64,000 nt of DNA from Kappaphycus alvarezii (lineage: Eukaryota; Rhodophyta; Florideophyceae; Gigartinales; Solieriaceae), in NCBI GenBank assembly GCA_002205965.3, contig NADL03000623.1, positions 1,302,001-1,366,000 of the forward strand, written 5' to 3'. The stretch's first letter is position 1. Each line of letters starts with the position of its first letter. A model generated the notes under the pieces. The model did not search any database. It worked only from the letters and a program-made list of their open reading frames with translations, and was not told the origin of the DNA. Both the position numbers and the translations under genes were made by a program. This document shows positions 32,301 to 42,499 of the stretch, piece by piece.

Positions 32301-34354
32301 CCCGACATTCACCATTAAAACTGTATCCTGGAACGTTTGCAGCTCCTTGACTACTCTCTCCCGATAGCCTTCTTACCGAGACTCGATGTGATGCATATCC
32401 GTATCTCACTCATCTTTGGCCACAAAGCACCTTGTTTCAAGCTTCAAACTCGCTCTTCGCCACCTTCTCCACTCTCCCGCCCTCCATCACATCATTCTTG
32501 GCGACCTCACGAACAGCACTGCAGCTGGGACTCTCACACAAATGCACGGGGACGCGCCATTGTTACAGTCGTTCACCCCATCCGTTACAATGCGTATGCG
32601 CCACCTTCGTCTACCTTCCAAGCCCGCGACCGCTTGGGCTCTAGCAAGCCGGATATCGTTATCGCATCCGTACCTCACCTCTACTCTCCAGCCTGGCTTC
32701 AACGGCGCCTCAGTTCATTTGCCAATCCTGGTAACAGTCCCCATGTCCGTGCCCCCTCCCTCGCCCCGAGGGATCACGAAATCCCTACTGGCTTACCCAG
32801 CAAATAGAGCACGGGTAACCCAGGTCTACAAAGCTACCCTCCCCGCAATTATCTCCTTCCTGGATAACTGCACCCTGACATCCGCCCATGGACTGTGCAC
32901 ATACGCCACCTCCGACATTCTTCAACCCTAGCAAGACATGGCGTCACGAAAACCCCCACGCCACGAGCTGTTTTGGAACCCCGTATTGGAGGCCTTGGTG
33001 TGCAAGCGCGCCGCCGCATTCCGTCGAGCCTGCCGTGCCCAACAACCCCTACAGGAATTTCAACGACTCCGCTCAGTAGTCCGCAGCGAAATACGCCCTG
33101 AGAAGCGACTTTTTAACTGTCGCACTGCACTCCTTCCCGAGCCTGGCCCCTCCTCAGCTCCATTCCAAGCAATTTCCACAGATCGTCGTAACGCAGAATG
33201 CAGAACAGCAGACGTATGTCGCTCAGGGACCGAACTCGCCCCGCACTCCTTTACCAAGTACATGCAGACGGTTCATGACCAAAACGAACCTCCACTCAGC
33301 CTCCCTCCATTCAAGCCCCCCCTTTCCGCGCTGCTCTCGAAATATGCATTTGTCAGGCACCCACAGGCCGGGCCGTTGGTACGGACTCAATCCACATCGA
33401 AATGCTGAAAGCCACTCCCCGTCTCTCCTCATCCCTCCTGCTCTCCAGATGGAGTGCAGAATGACGAATAACTCAGTATCCCCGGCAATAGTCCCAGGAC
33501 TTCTTATACCGACGTACAAGAAGGGCAAACGACAGAGCCCCGCAAACTGCCTCCACCTATTTCTTCTTTCCCACTGCGGGAAAGCAGTCGAAGCAGCGCT
33601 ATCAATGTTAATCCAGCAAGACCCGCGCAGCGACCCCTCTCAGTACGGCTTTCAACGAAAAAATGGTCCCCTGCACACTCTCATTGGAGTCGATGAAGCC
33701 ACTCGATCAGGGCAGGGAACGCTCGGTGACCTCAACATGTCAAAAACCTGCGATCGTGTTGACCGCCACCCACTCGTATCGGGCTGGTACTATTTAGGGC
33801 TGCCCCTCCGTCGCATGATAGCTGCTTCGCTTCTCCATACACTGGCAGTACCAAGGGAGACGTGACTCGGTTCCAGACCCAGATGACCCTAGGTTTTGTA
33901 CACGGGTGCCCGCTCTCTCCAACCCTCTTCCTCATAGACATCAACAGCCTGGCCACTGCAGTATCTAATAGCACTGCACGACGCTCACACCCTGTGCCGT
34001 GCAAACTTTCGCAGATGACGTCCTCCTACACACCACATCCTTCCTGTTTCTGCAGGACTTCCTCTCCGTCTGCCAAGGATCCGCCAAGGATGGGCAACCA
34101 TCCGGAACATGCAAAGGAACCGAGAGAAATACTTGATCATGCTGCGGATCCTCCCCAAAGACACCCCTTTGCTTCTTCGAAGGCAAATCAACACAGCGGG
34201 CCTCCTCCGCAATGAATCTAACCTTCTGGTCAACACAGACTGCCCGTCGCCCGTATCCGTCAGGTCTCTCGGGTTATTACCTGAAATGTTTAGTCGATCA
34301 CGTGGACGGTCACAGCGATTTACGTTGTCTGGTGCGGTCAGCGCCAAACTGTAA
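32300..34354 (+). mobile_element. LINE with AP-type endonuclease and FADD reverse transcriptase, decayed
   Basis: The frame-shifted plus-strand remains give two domains. The endonuclease spans about 32315-32810: TIKTVSWNV at its start, HHIILGDL near 32480-32505, STFQARDRLGSSKPDIVIAS in the next frame, and HLPILVTVP near 32715-32745. The polymerase spans about 33470-34210: IVPGLLIPTYKKGK, QYGFQRKNGPLHTLIG, DLNMSKTCDRVDRHPLV (the first catalytic region), GCPLSPTLFLIDINSLA and FADDVLLHTTSF with FADD at 34008-34019. The order endonuclease then polymerase is that of Jockey/I/CR1-type LINEs. It differs from the preceding YADD element, so two lineages sit head to tail. Several stops and frame changes are present, and no poly-A tail was seen. 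Confidence 0.8.
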
Positions 34355-34495
34355 GATCAGGTGAGCCCTTATGATGCACACGTCCAAAAAATAGTCAAAA
34401 GTATAAAGTACTTTACAAGCCAGCAAAAAGTACAGCTCGTTGAATACAGAACATGTACAGGCTGAAACTGTCTAACTGTGGGCCATACAGGAACT

Positions 34496-34518
34496 TACTG
34501 TACAGTATAGTACAGTAA
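34496..34518. promoter_or_regulatory. GTAC palindrome cluster upstream of the RING ligase gene
   Basis: TACTGTACAGTA, the perfect 12-base palindrome, is followed at once by TAGTACAGTA. The cluster lies about 125-145 bases upstream of the ATG at 34641, directly beyond the end of the LINE. Confidence 0.45.
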
Positions 34519-34640
34519 GTGCAACAGTATGGCAGTTTGCGTAGAGATGTACAACCTGTTGCCCATGTTTGCGTGTGGGTTAGTTACCCAAAGCAGCTCT
34601 TACCTCGCCCCTCCTCGCCACCCTTTCTTGCTCCCCAACC

Positions 34641-35754
34641 ATGGGTGCCGCCTCCTCACAAGAACCGCCTCCTCCAACCTCCGCTCCTAACCGTCCTGCG
34701 TTAGGACCTCGTCCCTCCAATCCCTATCTTCCCCCCACCCAACACCAATATTCACGACAGCCGCAACGTCCCATTGAATACCGTCCCCCCGTCCAACAAT
34801 CCTCCATTGTCCGCAACACCATTGCCCTTGCAAAGTCTTCCATTTCTTTCCTACCCTGCCCTCTTAACCCAAACTCACTTCTCCTCACTTTTCAATTCAA
34901 TGCAGACGTTCCCGGCGCCATTTCCGTCTATTATCATGCAAAGGAAATCATCCTTCGCAACGGTAACACAAAGCACTCCCCAGTCGTCAAGCTGAGTTAC
35001 CTCACTCGAAACGATGATCCACCCTCCGACACAACAGTCGTGAGTTCCTCGACCGCACTGAGTGGACCGCCGGTCAAGACGAAATTCAGACCCGGCCACA
35101 AGCAGACCTACACCCAGAAACCAGGCCGCGGACTTGACACTCGTCAGTACTCCCCCAGACTTTCGCTACAAGCAAGGCCAGGATCGATACCCTTTAGTCA
35201 TTCGTTTGGAAGCCTACTACCCGCCGACTGGCCAACTCCGTCCCACATGAGAGTGACCAACCATGTCACCTTTGCAGAGCTTATTCCCGTTGACAATGCA
35301 GACGTACCATATGCTGTCAATGTGATAGCCCAACAAGTGCTAGTAGGGGGCACTGTGCATCGTGTCATGGACTTGTACGGCATTGGCGCGCCACAGTGAC
35401 CGCAAAGGAGAAAGAGGAGAAGGCTGGCGGTTGGAGGGACACGAGTGTGTCATTTGTTTAACCGAAAATTGTAACACTGCTGTCCTCCCATGTAATCATT
35501 TTTGTTTATGCGAGGATTGCGCAAGAGTTTTATGTTCAGAGACAGACTACAATCGACGAAAATGTCCAGTTTGTCGTGGACCATTGGAAGGTTTGATGAG
35601 GATCATTCCTGGTGAGGGTGGAAGGGGTGAAAGTGAGGGAAGCAGTAGTATAGAGGGAGGTCCAAGGGCTGGCAGTGAGGGTGCGACACTCAGGGACGAC
35701 AGAGAGAGTAGAGACGATGCGGTTGAAGACGCGTGGGAAGGGCAGGGGAGGTGA
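34641..35754 (+). CDS. MGRN1/LOG2-type RING E3 ubiquitin ligase, frame broken
   Basis: The gene starts at ATG 34641 in a good context (ACCATGG). The N-terminus MGAASSQ is an N-myristoylation signal, as in plant LOG2/LUL proteins, which are membrane-linked ligases. A proline-rich stretch (about 8-55) precedes the family's beta-rich domain (NTIALAKSSISFLP, LLTFQFNADVPGAISVYYHA). Near 35150 the frame shifts by one at a CCCCC run; YPLVIRLEAYYPP is read in that frame. Near 35245 it returns to the first frame for NHVTFAELIPV and VMDLYGIGAP. After about 35395 the RING is read in a third block: ECVICL, LPCNHFCLCEDCA, CPVCR, a complete C3HC4 set. An acidic low-complexity tail ends at 35754. All conserved blocks are present, so either the sequence has small errors or the gene is a very young pseudogene. 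Confidence 0.85.
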
Positions 35755-36696
35755 GCAGAGGGTTGTGAAGAGCAACTCGCAAGTTGTCGTCAGAATAGGG
35801 GCGTCTGCCGCAGGCGCGGCGGAGGCGGGAGAACAACCCTCGGAAGGAAATACCGTAGGTGTCCATAGACGCGTTGCGTAATATGATTTCAGTGTGTTGT
35901 TTAGGCTTGGTTTGCGGTTACATGATATCACGCCACTGATGACCATTAGAGTTAGAGGTTGGACAGATTTTCTGATTTCTGAGCCCTAGTTAACGTGTTC
36001 CTTTACGGCATGGACCAAGTTGCGTCAACGTTGGATGATAACTTGCACATTGCGCTAAAGGTTATGGTACACCCTGTATTTTTACCCGCAGTGTGCAAAA
36101 GAGCCTCGAAAACCCCGCAGCTGTCCTCATACCACCGCTGCAGTCCTATGTAACCGAGTTTCGAGCTGTTTCATGCAATCGTAATAGGACGCTGAACTGT
36201 CTACGTGCTCCTGCCTCCTCACCCACCTCTAACTTCTGCCATCAGTTACTCGGAACTGCATCCCAACACCAACACAGAAACCAGTTTTCTAGTCGTGCGC
36301 TTCGTAATTACGCAACCAGAGAGTTTCCCGCTGACCTCACCGCACTATGCCACATTCAAGTGCATGTATAATGCTTGATATAATTAAATGACGATGTTGA
36401 TGCCCCCTCACAATATCCGTCTGTTGAAGGCACATATGATTTGCGCCTAGTTATCCTTACTCTTCCTCTCAAGCTCGGCAATGAGCTCAAGAGTTCCATT
36501 TTGAGGCGCTTTCATAGTGTCCGCCGGAACTGCGAAATGAATGAGCAATTGGATTTGAAACATGAATCCCATTCATGACGCATATGTTACCCGGTTACCC
36601 GGTAAATGCTCGCATGCCATACTTTGGCACATTCCGAAACATAACCTTAGCTATCTCAAACTGCAACATATTCCCTGCCCAGGAGCCCCTGATCTT
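35755..36696. other. Convergent 3' region between RING ligase and PurF genes
   Basis: No gene is supported. The 92-codon open frame at 36093-36371 shows no domain. The region must hold both 3' untranslated parts. Confidence 0.4.
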
Positions 36697-38177
36697 TCAG
36701 TACCTCGCGGTTAGTGGGCGAGTGTCTTTGACTGCGGGCAGAACGGGATAATTACCAGAGAAACAGGCATCACAAAAAGTAACAGCTTCGTCTCCAAGAA
36801 ACTGATGCATGGCCCCAACGGCAAGAACGACAATGAATCTGCCCCCACATACTCACAGGCTTCCTCGTCACTCATGAGATAACTCAACAGCTTTTCTCTG
36901 TCAGGTGTGTCGACACCGTAAAAGCAACCGCCCGTGATTGGCGGGCATGCAATCCGTAAATGCACCTCTCGTGCGCCCGCCTCTCGCATCATTTTGACAA
37001 TCTTCTTTGATGTGGTCCCTCTTACTATGGAGTCATCTACAACAACCACACTCTTTCCCTTGATTAACGCTTCCACTGGCGCCAACTTCAACCTCACCCC
37101 AATATCTCTTGCAACTTGAGTCGGTTGTATAAAAGTTCTTCCCACGTAATGACTCCTTATAATAGCTTGTTGATATGGCACCCCGCTTGCCGACGCATAA
37201 CCCAATGCCGCTGGAACTCCACTCTCCGGCACGGGTACAACCGCATCCATGCCGCTGAGTTTCTCCTCTTTTGCCAACAGTTCTCCAAAGCGAAATCGAC
37301 TCATATATACGGACCTTCCAAACACGACGGAACTTGGTTTGCTAAAATAAACATGCTCAAAAACACAGGCCCTACGTCGAACACTTGGAAAAGGAAACTC
37401 ATGCCGTACTCGGCCCTCGCGATCAACTACCACCATCTCCCCAGGTTCCACTTCCCTGACGAATTGAGCATCAACAATATCCAATGCGCAGCTCTCTGAT
37501 GCAAACAAAATGGCCTTTCCAGATTGTCCCTCAACAGTGAGCTCACCCATAACTAAAGGGCGAAACCCGTATGGATCCCTTACTGCAATCAATTCATCCT
37601 GCGTTAAAATAACGACTGAGAAAGCACCTTCTACTCGACTCAGAGCATCTGCTGCTTTCCGCTCTACCCCAGCAGAACTACCCACGCTGGTAGCCATGAG
37701 ATGCAAGACGACCTCGGTATCACTGCTCGTCGCGAAAATGCTACCCCTCAACTCTAATTCCTCCCTCAAAACATCTGCATTTGTCAAATTGCCATTATGA
37801 GCAATGGCGACTTGACCCTCACGAAATATAGCTCGGAACGGTTGCACGTTTCTGACAGACTTTTCACCTGACGTTGAATATCGGTTATGAGCAATAGCCA
37901 TAGTGCCTGGCAAGGACTCATCGGTGAGCGCATTTCCAAACACTTCCGAGACGAGACCCAAGCCTTTGTGTTCACATAGACCGGTGCGGGTATTACCGGA
38001 GGTTACCATTCCTGCGCCCTCCTGACCACGATGTTGGAGAGCATGAAGCGCATAGTAGGCAACTGCAGCGGCGGAGGGGTGGCCCCAGACAGCTACTATC
38101 CCGCATTCCTCATGTAATTTGTCGGCGCATTCTTCACTGAGTGTGTCGGAAGCATGGAGTGAGGAAGTACATGACAA
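36697..38177 (-). CDS. purF: Amidophosphoribosyltransferase (PurF), frame broken near the C-terminus
   Basis: This enzyme moves the amide of glutamine to PRPP, the first step of purine synthesis. The glutaminase domain begins at the Cys nucleophile (EECGIVAVWG, Cys about residue 25), with LQHRGQEGAGMV, RYSTSG and AHNGNLTN. The phosphoribosyltransferase domain has the PRPP loop VVVVDDSIVRGTT (377-389). Cysteines at about 271 and 418 and a FCDAC pair near the end match the iron-sulphur ligands of the Bacillus/plant type. The main frame runs past the break to 36711 with wrong residues. The true end (AMHQFLGDEAVTFCDACFSG, then NYPVLPAVKDTRPLTARY) is in the next frame and stops at 36697-36699; one missing G in a GGGG run explains it. 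The start is unresolved: the frame is open upstream without an ATG, and a Met at 38338 in another frame begins a transit-like peptide. Confidence 0.93.
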
Positions 38178-38434
38178 GCGACATAGGGAAGGAGAGGAGC
38201 GAGTGCGTCGAGGAGTTGAGCAGGTACGTGGCTGCAGAATAGACTTAGAATGAGAAGTTCGAGTTGGTACAAAGGTGTGGTGATGGGGATAATTGGGATG
38301 AGGGGAATGAACGCAGAGACTGGCATTGGTTCTATCATCTGAGGAGGGCTCCGTGCTCGCAGACGACAGAGGCTTTGGTGGTGAAGGTGATTCTCCGCGG
38401 TAAGAACTCCCTTGGGATCACATTCAAACCTTGT

Positions 38435-38526
38435 CTGTACGGTACGATACGGTAGTGCACTGTACAGTACAGTACATCCGATAATGCTGGAGGACCTTCG
38501 CTCTTCCAGGAATGTACAGTACTGTT
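38435..38526. promoter_or_regulatory. GTAC palindrome clusters upstream of PurF
   Basis: A long cluster (38435-38476: CTGTACGGTACGATACGG and then GTGCACTGTACAGTACAGTA) and a single unit (38513-38526: TGTACAGTACTGTT) lie about 100-350 bases upstream of the unresolved PurF start. Confidence 0.45.
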
Positions 38527-38839
38527 CAATATTTGAATTACAGAACGCCTGGGAAAAATTATGCAGTGGAACTGCAATTACAGTCCCGGAAATTCAATTC
38601 CGACATGAGAACGAACCGCGCAATTCTAGAAACTTTGGCCTACTGTACCCATTCTTTTCATTTCGTATTCCAGTTGGCCGTAAACAATCAAAAAATAAGA
38701 CACCATTTGCCCCCGGTTTTGTTGGCCGCAAACAGCAAACCGTACTGGCAAAGCTATTCTAATTTTCTGCACACGTGTATCGCTCCGATCCAGACAACGG
38801 GTCCTCGCAGCTTTTCTACTCACCCTTCCAAGGTCAACA

Positions 38840-39780
38840 AAATGACCCGCATGGAAGACTTTGATGCCATTGACACATCCTCTTGCACTGCGGTGGCGTT
38901 ACATGGGCTTACTATCTACCAAGTTTGTATAGCCGTAACAAATGCAGCAATAACGCTCTCATTGGAGCTGCATGACGATTAAATTCGAGATTTCTCCGTC
39001 AATACACTGATCGCTAAAATTGGCCGCCCCAGTCATATGATTCAAGGACATATCTCATTATTTAAAGCACAACCCAGCATCTATTGGACAGAATATGAGG
39101 CATTCTGTTCTATCTTGTGCCTTGTATTAACACAGCGCGCCAGTAACACGAATGAAATTATGGTCTTGTGGGGTCGCCTTTCTAAGCTGGCACTACAAGA
39201 GCGTGTTTTTAGTTGCATCATGTACTTGCGAGGAAGAAACGGGGTGCGCGAGGAATCTGCTGCTTGGAATAATAGTCGCACTGCACTGAGGTATGGTGCA
39301 TTTTTTGTTTTCTCGGTCATAAATGAAACTATGGAATCCGAGATTTGCTGGCCAACCGCTATAGACAGTTGAAAAACTCAAAACTGGATCCCTCTTTTCG
39401 GAGGGTGCATTGGTTATGTGGACATCACCCTCTGTCGAATTAAACGCCCACAATGCTACACACACCGCGCATATTTCAATGACAGAAAGAAGATATATTG
39501 CTTTAACAACGCAGTTGTAATTAATCATGATGGTCTTTTCACTTCTATAGCCCCCATATGCGCGGGCTCATACCATGACATATCAGTGCTAGGAGGCACA
39601 CATCTCTGCCGTAACTGACAGCAGCACTTCGAGGTCGACCAGAGCTCTCCACATACTGTAGAGTACCTCCTTGGAGATCCAGGCTACTTGGGTCTGGACC
39701 ATTTTATACTTAGGAGGATTGACGCCCGAGAATTAGCAAATCTAGAAGATGATCCGGTCATACGCACTTTTACTAAGCTT
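38840..39780 (+). mobile_element. PIF/Harbinger DDE transposase relic, copy B
   Basis: The frame holds the Harbinger N-terminal part (39037-39372: RGRNGVREESAAWNNSRTAL), then the core in pieces. VDITLCRIKRPQ lies near 39418, where the first Asp is expected. AYFNDRKKIYCFNNAVVINH and DGLFTSIAPICAGSYHDISV follow. LLGDPGYLGLDHFI lies near 39670-39705 with the second Asp. A stop occurs at 39616-39618 and another near 39790. It differs from copies A and C in its core blocks and looks like another lineage of the superfamily. Confidence 0.72.
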
Positions 39781-39981
39781 CATGAATGGTAACATGTGCG
39801 AGTAGGGTGTGGTAAAAAGACTCTTTCGGTGCTTTGCAGACATCTGCCTGCACCGTCGCCAAACTTTCGTCAGCATGTTTTCTACAGCAGAAATAACAAC
39901 AAATTACAACCATTGGTGCTGTCAAGACTCTTCCATGAATATCCAAGCGGCTGAAGAGCATAGAGAAGCTTAGTTGGGCAC

Positions 39982-40733
39982 TTAGATTTTCACGATCGCT
40001 TTGACACGAGATCTGAATTCTCCTTCATCAAGAATGCCTTGGTCATGTAAAACAATCAAGCGATTAATCTGCTTATCTACCTCCTCACTTTATAAAGGTT
40101 CCAACTGTTTAGTGCGCAGAGTTTGCCTGCTTTCAATGTCAGCTTGCTGAAATTTTGTTTGATTGTTTACAGCATCGCGAAGAGCATCCGATTTCTTGTC
40201 CACTACGTTTAAAATAGGTGCGATTGCGCACGTCTGGTTCTCCAGAAGCTTTTTTTGTAACCAGCCTAGTGACAGATTTCTGCTCCTCGCAATCTTGTGC
40301 TATAATTTATACGGAACCATCATTCCCAAAAGGATTCTCTGATACTGCACACTTCTCTATTTTACCTCTTTTCTTACTATATTAAGGCCTCCCTGAAGGT
40401 GCTCATATTCTTCTTATTGTAGGCATCCCACTCTTTGAACTTTCCTAGGAGGTCATCGACTAGAGGATAAACTTTCTGCGAAGCGCATGTATCGGATACA
40501 CCAGTTATGATGCTATAAAAAGCACTACGGAGGGCCTTTTGCAGATTGCGCTCGTTGGGAATGTCAGAAGTATCGAATGTAGTGCCGTAATGCTTTTGAA
40601 TTGCTTTCAAATCATCTATATAATCTTTATATAAAGCCTCCACGCTGTAGCAGCCACTTTGCTGCACAGCTTGTTTGCGCGTTTTGAAGTATTCAGAAAA
40701 GAGTTTGACGTAGCTGCTCGTAAGGGACGCCAA
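39982..40733 (-). pseudogene. Companion ORF convergent with Harbinger copy B, SHOCT-like C-terminus
   Basis: The first block (40733-40377, 118 codons) is helical and lysine-rich (YKDYIDDLKAIQKHYG). After stops and a frame change near 40370 the frame continues to a stop at 39982-39984, with one TAA inside. The end reads SEEVDKQINRLIVLHDQGIL and then DEGEFRSRVKAIV, which fits the SHOCT pattern (Leu, helix, D-x-G-I-x-x-x-E-F). Harbinger elements usually carry a second, DNA-binding gene, and this is a candidate by position. The function is not known. Confidence 0.4.
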
Positions 40734-41439
40734 AGCATCCGCGCCGATGACTGGTAGGCGCTTTTGAATCTTTTGGCCCCTGCTGCCATCAGATACACTG
40801 CATATTCCGTGATGTACACGTACATTGACATCTGAAACTACTACTTTGTGTGCAAAGCAGCAGGATCGGCAGTAGAAGTAGACAGTTCGGTGTCGTTCGG
40901 TGTTTGATTCTGGTGGAATAGGGCAGTTTTTTGCTGTCCTGGCACTGACATATAGGTCTTCTCCGACATCAGGTGTACGGAGTCTCTTTAATCACAGCTG
41001 CCTGTTGCATTCTTGGGATCTTCATTACCCATCTTGGGAATTTAATCGGCACAAGTAGACTGCGGAGAAGTGGTGGGACTGTGGCTACGGAAAGTGGCGG
41101 TGGTGGTCACTCTTGATTGCCGGTGGCGTTGCGGTTGATTTGGATAGAATCCTTAGGGAGGTTCTTCTGTAAGTCCGAACTCGTCATGAACTTTCAAGAG
41201 CACCAGTTTGGGTTCCTTTGAGATTTTCGCAAAACAAGACAAAAATGGGACGAAGCCATTTCCAAAAGAACATTTTACTTGCATTTTTTTGGTATTTTGC
41301 GGTTATTTACGACCAAATATATTATATGAAGGATCAAAATTTCGTACTTATTTACCAATTATTTGAAGAAAAGTTCTGGAAAACGTTACCGGAGAGGAGG
41401 AAATCTAATTACGATACTTAATAATTAATTCCCGGTTTT

Positions 41440-42480
41440 GCGGTGTTACCGCCAATTTGAACACTTTTTAGCCATGGAAACTCTTCCAGGCAGTTCAGGA
41501 CTTGCCGCAAACAGTACAACACACCCCAAAACATGGGTTGTAAGCCTGGATTGACGTAAAAGTAAAGAGAAGTCATTATTGCGCTTCACAAGCTCAGGCT
41601 TCCTGTCGCGGAGATCGCAAGACGTTCCACACGGTCTCGGTCATGTATGTCTTTGTTCCCTTAAGACAAAAAGAATTATGGGAAACAACCATAAACTGAC
41701 AAGAGCCACCTTTTTCCGCCAGGCTTGGAAAGCACTTGCGAGCGCAACCAACCTTCAGAACGACTTCTAATTGCCAATTTTAGATAACAGAATATGTCAG
41801 TTGCTGTCAGCAGCATCAAAAGTGCAGCACAAGAAGCTCAAGCAGTCCCCACCGCAAACAGAATCTCATAAATGGGCTCGTTTCGATTGGGCCTGGGAAA
41901 GACACAATTGGTTCCGTCTTCAATGGGTTCGTGTGGTTTCTTCGGATGAGAAAAGTGGAATAGTAACGGCCCTTATTGATAGAAATCATATTGGCACGAC
42001 ATGCGCAAAGAGGAAAAGGGTTTGTCCCGTTGACAAGAAATAGATAGGGTTGATGCTTTGGGCAGCATATTGCAAAGGTGGTTACTCCAAAAATTTCTTT
42101 TTTGCAGGCCGGCAGAATGCAGCAAAGTATTGGAAGAAATTAGAGAACTATCTCGTTGAGTTTTACTGATCTTTTTTCAGGTAAATGGCATTTTAAGCAA
42201 TAAATTACCTCTATATACAAAGCAAAGTGAACATTGGAGTATTTTGATGCAAGTAATGTGAGTTTTATACCATTTTTTGCGCTAAATCCAGATTTGAACC
42301 CCATTGATAACGTATGGGGGTGCTTTCTAAGAGCATTAACGCCAATAGAAAGCAGTTTGCAACTAGTGCAGACTTGAAGGCTTGCATTGTCGCTGAATGG
42401 GACCAAGTGGAGCGAGAATTGCGCTATAATTCAATCAAAAGCATGACTGATAGATGACGGGAGGTGTTTTAGAATATGGA
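41440..42480 (+). mobile_element. Tc1/mariner transposase relic, third copy
   Basis: The plus-strand frame at 41771-42043 has the linker and catalytic start typical of the superfamily: KKLKQSPPQTESHKWARFDW, then RVVSSDEK with the first Asp near 41945. After a stop come LMLWAAYCKGGYSKNFFFAG and NAAKYWKKLENYLVEF. The block that should hold the second Asp reads FFQVNGIL, so that Asp is lost. The third block NPDLNPIDNVWGC (about 42276-42314) keeps its Asp. The end (LQLVQTCRLAL and following) matches the C-terminal helix. No certain terminal repeats were found. It differs in sequence from both other mariner copies. Confidence 0.78.
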
Positions 42481-42499
42481 AAGGAATATAAAGTACTGA

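Noticed and set aside
35390-35420. A 19-base GT-AG stretch that would restore the RING ligase frame
   Set aside because: It is far shorter than the 106- and 117-base introns in this window, and the other broken genes have no comparable candidate.
36093-36371. A 92-codon frame in the convergent region before PurF
   Set aside because: No domain, no conserved-looking residues, and it lies where both neighbours have their 3' ends.
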